Positions 60,343 to 64,000 of a stretch of DNA of 64,000 nt are shown piece by piece. The notes beneath the pieces are model-generated. The model was not told the DNA's origin and searched no databases. It saw only the letters and a list, made by a program, of their open reading frames with translations. Within the stretch, counting starts at the first letter, position 1. Each line of letters opens with the position of its first letter. The translations under genes and the position numbers were made by a program. This stretch comes from Paenibacillus contaminans (GTDB lineage Bacteria; Bacillota; Bacilli; Paenibacillales; NBRC-103111), in the NCBI RefSeq assembly GCF_003285015.1, contig NZ_QMFB01000004.1:186001-250000 (forward strand), given 5' to 3'.

Positions 60343-61209
60343 CTACCGAAATATTTCCGCATTCTCTTGCAGAAATCCGTCCAGCGTCCGGGGCTGTTTG
60401 CCGAGCAAACGCGTGACGTCGTCCGTCGGGCTTTCTGGCACCAAAGTAGACATCGTCTGAATTTCCACAATGTGGTTTGCTAGCCATGGTGGCATGTGCC
60501 CTCGCTCGATCAGATTGCGAAGCATCTCTTGAGGCTCAACGTTTATATAGCGAATCGTCTTGCCTAGCAAGGCGGATAGCTTATCCGCGATCTGCGGATA
60601 GCTGTAGATCTCCGATCCGGTAAGCGTATAAATACGTCCGGCCGCCTCCCGGTTGGTCAGAACCTCTGCGGCAACGTCCGCGATATCCCGGCAATCGATG
60701 AAATTGCAAGGCGCATCGCCCATGACTCCGAAGAAAGCACCTTGAGCTGTAATCGTCGGTACATGGCGCAGCAAGTTTTGCATGAACGCATAGGGACGCA
60801 ATACGGTGCGAGTCAAACCGGACTCGTCCAAAAACGATTCGATATTGCGATGCCAGCCGGCGACTGCCACTGGCGAACGTTCCTCGAAGGCTGGACTGGA
60901 TATTTTGACGATATGCTCGATGCCGGCTTCGGCGGCAAGGCAAATGATCGAGGTTTCCATTTCGGCCTGTCTCGGGCTGTTGGACATGGCCAAGAAGAGC
61001 TGCTTCGCTCCGGCAAACGCGCGGCGCAGCGATTCGGGATCGGCGGCATCGGCCGCTGCCACCTCGATCGTGGGCTTACCTCCATCTCCGAGCCGGTCGC
61101 GCAGCTTCTCCGGTTCTCTGCTTAGCGCTCGAGCGGGCACCCCAAGATCTGCAATACGTTTCAAAAGTTCGCCCCCAATCATACCAGTTGCTCCAATAAT
61201 CGCTATCAT
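60343..61209 (-). CDS. NmrA-like atypical SDR, NAD(P)H:quinone oxidoreductase type
   Basis: 288 residues. N-terminal Rossmann motif IAIIGATGMIGGELLKRI (GxxGxxG), then RALSREPEKL for NADP phosphate recognition. There is no YxxxK catalytic pair, as in the NmrA/YtfG branch. HIVKISSPAFEER and VLRPYAFMQNLL are typical of that branch, whose members reduce quinones or sense redox state. Its ATG overlaps the stop of the upstream membrane gene. A MarR regulator is encoded next, suggesting an inducible stress or detoxification role. Confidence 0.85.
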   Translation of the reverse strand: MIAIIGATGMIGGELLKRIADLGVPARALSREPEKLRDRLGDGGKPTIEVAAADAADPESLRRAFAGAKQLFLAMSNSPRQAEMETSIICLAAEAGIEHIVKISSPAFEERSPVAVAGWHRNIESFLDESGLTRTVLRPYAFMQNLLRHVPTITAQGAFFGVMGDAPCNFIDCRDIADVAAEVLTNREAAGRIYTLTGSEIYSYPQIADKLSALLGKTIRYINVEPQEMLRNLIERGHMPPWLANHIVEIQTMSTLVPESPTDDVTRLLGKQPRTLDGFLQENAEIFR

Positions 61210-61715
61210 CTTCTATCTCCTCCGTTTAATGTGTAATTTTCTTCGAACACCTTGCGCCAACGCCATGTCATGATCGAGCTTGCGATCGTGCCGGATAACG
61301 GAAAATCGATCCAGACGCGATCAAACCAAATCGAATAGTCGCTCAAACCAATCATATCCGGCACTCTGTTCGTCACCCATGCGGCAAAAAAGCCGAGTGA
61401 AGCGCAGACTAGCGCGAACATGACAACGACTAGCAAACGAGGCGGCTCAACAAACCATCGTTTGCTCCTCCCGCGTTTACGCAGCCAAAGTCCCAACAGC
61501 CATGCGATCAGCACGGACGTTCCCCCAATCGTGGTCAATGCCGCGATCTGAAGGCTCCTGTCGCCCGTGATCAGTCCCCCGATGCCTGCCATGACGGCGG
61601 GCGAGACATAGGCCATCAGCACTTCGCGCCATAGCACAAAACCTTTCTCTTCGGAACCAGCCGATGCAAGGGCATAAGCAGGATCCGTTTTGTGCGAATG
61701 CTTCACATTGCTCAT
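61206..61715 (-). CDS. Four-helix membrane protein of unknown function
   Basis: 169 residues from ATG 61715 with AGAGGTGAC; a longer start at 61808 has no site and runs through the operator. Four hydrophobic helices: about 31-50 (LMAYVSPAVMAGIGGLITG), 57-74, 92-115 and a shorter one near 135-152. No family recognised. First gene of the operon with the NmrA-like oxidoreductase. Confidence 0.75.
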   Translation of the reverse strand: MSNVKHSHKTDPAYALASAGSEEKGFVLWREVLMAYVSPAVMAGIGGLITGDRSLQIAALTTIGGTSVLIAWLLGLWLRKRGRSKRWFVEPPRLLVVVMFALVCASLGFFAAWVTNRVPDMIGLSDYSIWFDRVWIDFPLSGTIASSIMTWRWRKVFEENYTLNGGDRR

Positions 61716-61755
61716 GTTGTCACCTCTTTCGTCCATGATGTGTTGCAGCTGTTTA

Positions 61756-61793
61756 TATCGCCATATAATTAGCCGCCTAACCATATGGCGATA
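61756..61793. promoter_or_regulatory. MarR-type operator upstream of the membrane protein/NmrA operon
   Basis: TATCGCCATAT (61756-61766) and ATATGGCGATA (61783-61793): perfect 11-bp arms, 16-bp gap. The CCAT/ATGG half-sites recur in the inverted repeat at the MarR gene's own start, so the MarR protein encoded next door is the obvious candidate regulator. Confidence 0.65.
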
Positions 61794-61798
61794 AATAA

Positions 61799-61816
61799 GG
61801 GCTAGCATGACTAGCC
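61799..61816 (-). terminator. Short terminator-like hairpin after the MarR gene
   Basis: GGGCTAG-tcat-GCTAGCCC followed by TTATTTAT on the minus strand, just past the MarR stop codon. Confidence 0.55.
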
Positions 61817-61820
61817 CGTT

Positions 61821-62390
61821 TTACCCTTTCTGTATGCTTCCCTTTCCCTTAGATGCGACCGGATCGTCGGTCAATGCCGAAATGCCTTGCGTCACCCGGC
61901 CTAGCAGATCGAGAAACACACTCCGCTCCTCGACCGTAAGCAAGCCGACCATGGCTTCCAGTCTCTCGAAGTGCTCCAAAGCCATGTCGCGAAGTTTGCT
62001 CGCTCCATTCTCCGTTAAGATGACCGATTTCTGACGGCCGTCCGCCGAACTGGTTCGGCGCGATATGTAACCGTCCCGTTCGAGATTGTCGATAAGCCCC
62101 GTCACGGTAGCGCGCGTTACGCCAAGATGCTCCGCCAATTGCGAGGGCAGCTCTTCGCCCTGATGATCTTCAAGATCCGCCAATAAACGATACCGCCCCG
62201 TTGATAAACCGAATCTGGAAAAATGAATCTCCGCGGCATGTTCAAGCTTGGCTCCGGCGGCCATCAGCCTAGACGCGACGAGTACGGCTTGTGCATCGAC
62301 GTTCAACCCGTAGCGTTCAATCTGACGTTTCGTTTGGACAAGTGAAGGAACAGCATGATTATCCGTCATTACGTTTTTATCGTTTGCCAT
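61821..62390 (-). CDS. MarR-family transcriptional regulator
   Basis: 189 residues from ATG 62390. The winged helix is clear: QLAEHLGVTRATVTGLIDNL as HTH and DGYISRRTSSADGRQKSVIL as wing (DxRxxx). N-terminal dimerisation helices precede it. A longer frame to 62495 would start upstream of the promoter. The -10 element ends 7 bases before the ATG, predicting a leaderless mRNA. Probably represses itself and the operon at 61715-60343. Confidence 0.85.
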   Translation of the reverse strand: MANDKNVMTDNHAVPSLVQTKRQIERYGLNVDAQAVLVASRLMAAGAKLEHAAEIHFSRFGLSTGRYRLLADLEDHQGEELPSQLAEHLGVTRATVTGLIDNLERDGYISRRTSSADGRQKSVILTENGASKLRDMALEHFERLEAMVGLLTVEERSVFLDLLGRVTQGISALTDDPVASKGKGSIQKG

Positions 62391-62425
62391 GTATGTAGTA
62401 TGGCGCCTAATCACTTTTGTGTCAA
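62386..62425 (-). promoter_or_regulatory. Promoter and operator of the MarR gene
   Basis: On the minus strand TTGACA (62420-62425), 17-bp spacer, CATACT (62397-62402). An inverted repeat GCCAT-actacatac-ATGGC (62386-62404) covers the -10 box and the start codon. Confidence 0.6.
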
Positions 62426-62674
62426 CACATTTTTTCGCTGCCATCGCCGATCCCGGTTTCCGACAGCCAGTCGGGAGAAATCCAACCTCTATCATACATA
62501 GTAAGCATTCGTTCCTTGCCTATACTTCGCACGCAGGAAAGGAAAACGCTATTGAGTTATTCACCAATCCCGACCGCTCCACGCTTGAAGTTTTTTTAGC
62601 AAATCAGCTCTTCCTGTTTTCTCATCCTAACTATCTTTCACTTTCCCATGTTAAGGTAGAGAACCGCCAACCTG

Positions 62675-64000
62675 CTACAGCGCCAACCTCACAATACGGC
62701 GATAATAACCTACAGTGAGAGCGGCAAACACGAAATAGACGAGCGTGTATATCGCCATAGCAATAACTACGGGAAATGTGATGTCCGACAACGTCAGCGC
62801 GGAGGCTGCTTTTACGGCAAAGATGGAATGGACAAGCCCGATCGCCAGCGGAATCGCGAACACAAACAGCTGTTTACGGATAATGCCGCCCATTATCTCA
62901 CGCTCGCCGAATCCGAGCTGCCGCAGAATCGTATAGCTTTTCCTCTCCTGCTCCGCCTCTGTCATCTGCTTGAAATACAGAATGCTGCCTGTCGCGATTA
63001 AGAAAATAAGACCGAGAAAACCTGCTATGAAAATGATCAGCCCGAATTTTCGAAGCGACTCTTTATAATACGCGTAGAAGTCAGGCCTGAACTCATCTGC
63101 CTTGACATATTTCTTATAGAAACCGGATGCCGCTGCGCGCTCGCTCTTAACCGCAATCCGGTAGGTATCAATGAGTAAGGCTTCCTGTTCGGGGGAAGCA
63201 GACATCTGCTCGCGAATCGCATGCAGCGTCGCCTTCGGTACGACCAGTTGACTGCCGTTCACGCTGTAGTTCATCGCATAGCGATCAATGCCTTTGGTCA
63301 CATGGATGTTGAGGCGACCCCCACTTGCTCCAAAATCGACCGCTTGAGGAAAAGCAGCCATTTCCGACTCCTTGCTTAAAGCTTTCTTCTGGCCTTTGTA
63401 CCAGACGGCCTCGCCTTGCAAAGGCATGACTACATCGGCACCGCTCGCCTGCAGTTGTTCTGCTGCGAGCAGTAAGATGCTGCGTCCCTCCTCCATCCCT
63501 TTGCCGAAAGCGCCTGTCAGCCGAACGGCCTCGACAGGTTGATGAACAAACGAAATTCCGGCCTTCTCCAGCTCGACACGAAATGACTTCGCATCGCGCT
63601 CATTATTTTCAAAGATGAAATCGTAGGGCAGCATAGCCCGGGACTCGCTCTCGGCCGAATAGTAAAGCGAATAAGCGATTGCCACCATGGTCAGCGTCAT
63701 CGCGGACAAAATCGTAATCAGCGTGAGAGAGTTCGCATTCGCTTTCATCCGATGCATGATCGGGGCCAGCGACAAACTGTTATTCAATCCGAGTTGTCCG
63801 TTCTTGCTCCTTCGAACCTGGTAGAGCAGCCAGCCTATCGTTACGCGAAACAGCAGATAGGTTCCGAGAATGGTCGAGGCGAGTATGGTCAGCAAATGCG
63901 CGAACAGATCCTGGCCGGGCGTTTTGCCGGAAAGCAGATAGCCGGTTGCGATCAACGCAATGCCGAGCAGCCCCATCATAGCGGACAAGGCCGCTTTGGG
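62675..64000 (-). CDS. BceB-type ABC transporter permease, C-terminal part
   Basis: The frame runs off the right edge; 441 residues are visible. Two FtsX-type helix groups flank a ~200-residue extracellular domain: helices near 9-22, 37-57 and 88-106, then three C-terminal helices (LIIFIAGFLGLIFLIATGSI; FVFAIPLAIGLVHSIFAVKA; VVIAMAIYTLVYFVFAALTV). SYTILRQLGFGEREIMGGII is the BceB coupling segment. This family expels or senses cell-wall-active peptides such as bacitracin, together with a BceA ATPase and a BceRS two-component system that would lie beyond 64000. Confidence 0.88.
   Translation of the reverse strand, partial: PKAALSAMMGLLGIALIATGYLLSGKTPGQDLFAHLLTILASTILGTYLLFRVTIGWLLYQVRRSKNGQLGLNNSLSLAPIMHRMKANANSLTLITILSAMTLTMVAIAYSLYYSAESESRAMLPYDFIFENNERDAKSFRVELEKAGISFVHQPVEAVRLTGAFGKGMEEGRSILLLAAEQLQASGADVVMPLQGEAVWYKGQKKALSKESEMAAFPQAVDFGASGGRLNIHVTKGIDRYAMNYSVNGSQLVVPKATLHAIREQMSASPEQEALLIDTYRIAVKSERAAASGFYKKYVKADEFRPDFYAYYKESLRKFGLIIFIAGFLGLIFLIATGSILYFKQMTEAEQERKSYTILRQLGFGEREIMGGIIRKQLFVFAIPLAIGLVHSIFAVKAASALTLSDITFPVVIAMAIYTLVYFVFAALTVGYYRRIVRLAL

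Noticed and set aside
1..64000. rRNA, tRNA or known riboswitches
   Set aside because: No sequence with recognisable rRNA or tRNA features, T-box or common riboswitch cores was noticed in intergenic regions on either strand; subtle ones could be missed without a covariance search.

Overview
The window reads as chromosomal DNA of a Bacillota, most likely a Paenibacillus. The grounds are three LplA-type lipoprotein loci with LplB/LplC-type permeases, YesM/YesN-type and membrane-anchored AraC regulators, an SLH-anchored surface protein, tiny YjcZ-family proteins, strong AGGAGG ribosome binding sites, CcpA-type cre sites and a Bacillus-type BirA operator. No rRNA, tRNA, CRISPR array, prophage or intact transposase was recognised.

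Layout. 1-4.4 kb: a secreted protein cut by the window edge, an extracellular solute-binding lipoprotein and its membrane-bound AraC regulator, which has a textbook cre site upstream. 4.6-11.8 kb: an accessory patch of small orphan genes (a DUF2691-like protein, YjcZ peptides, two membrane-anchored unknowns, an HxlR/SRPBCC divergent pair, a P-loop kinase, a GNAT) mixed with decayed gene pieces. A dispersed hairpin repeat recurs here, usually within 40 bp of a gene's stop codon. 12-28.7 kb: a dehydrogenase, two paralogous secreted beta-propeller proteins, a cohesin+SLH surface anchor, a cohesin+dockerin propeller protein, an Lpl-type importer (binding protein and two permeases, no ATPase) and a YesN/YesM-like two-component system. 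29-31.4 kb: small genes, an XRE regulator with a membrane partner, more repeats and a truncated sigma factor. 31.5-41 kb: a second complete Lpl-type importer with two sialidase-like (BNR) proteins, a Tat-exported tail-fibre-like protein and a membrane AraC regulator.

41.2-49.8 kb is a tight ten-gene operon behind a BirA operator: bioY, acyl-CoA ligase, thiolase, two half-size MaoC dehydratases, SDR ketoreductase, ecfA1, ecfA2, ecfT and an FMN enzyme of the nitronate monooxygenase/FabK family. Together they offer a dedicated biotin ECF transporter plus every step of a CoA-dependent chain-elongation cycle. I infer biotin uptake coupled to making or salvaging a biotin precursor such as pimeloyl-CoA. 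This and the cohesin/dockerin/SLH cluster are the two most interesting systems here.

50-64 kb: a large unknown protein, a two-gene membrane operon, an AraC regulator facing a VOC protein, two secreted proteins that share a copper-amine-oxidase-like C-terminal domain behind different repeats (beta-propeller and leucine-rich), several small genes, a MarR-NmrA-membrane protein locus with matching operators, and the start-truncated end of a BceB-type ABC permease.

Motif positions and domain calls come from reading the translations by eye; no database search was run.
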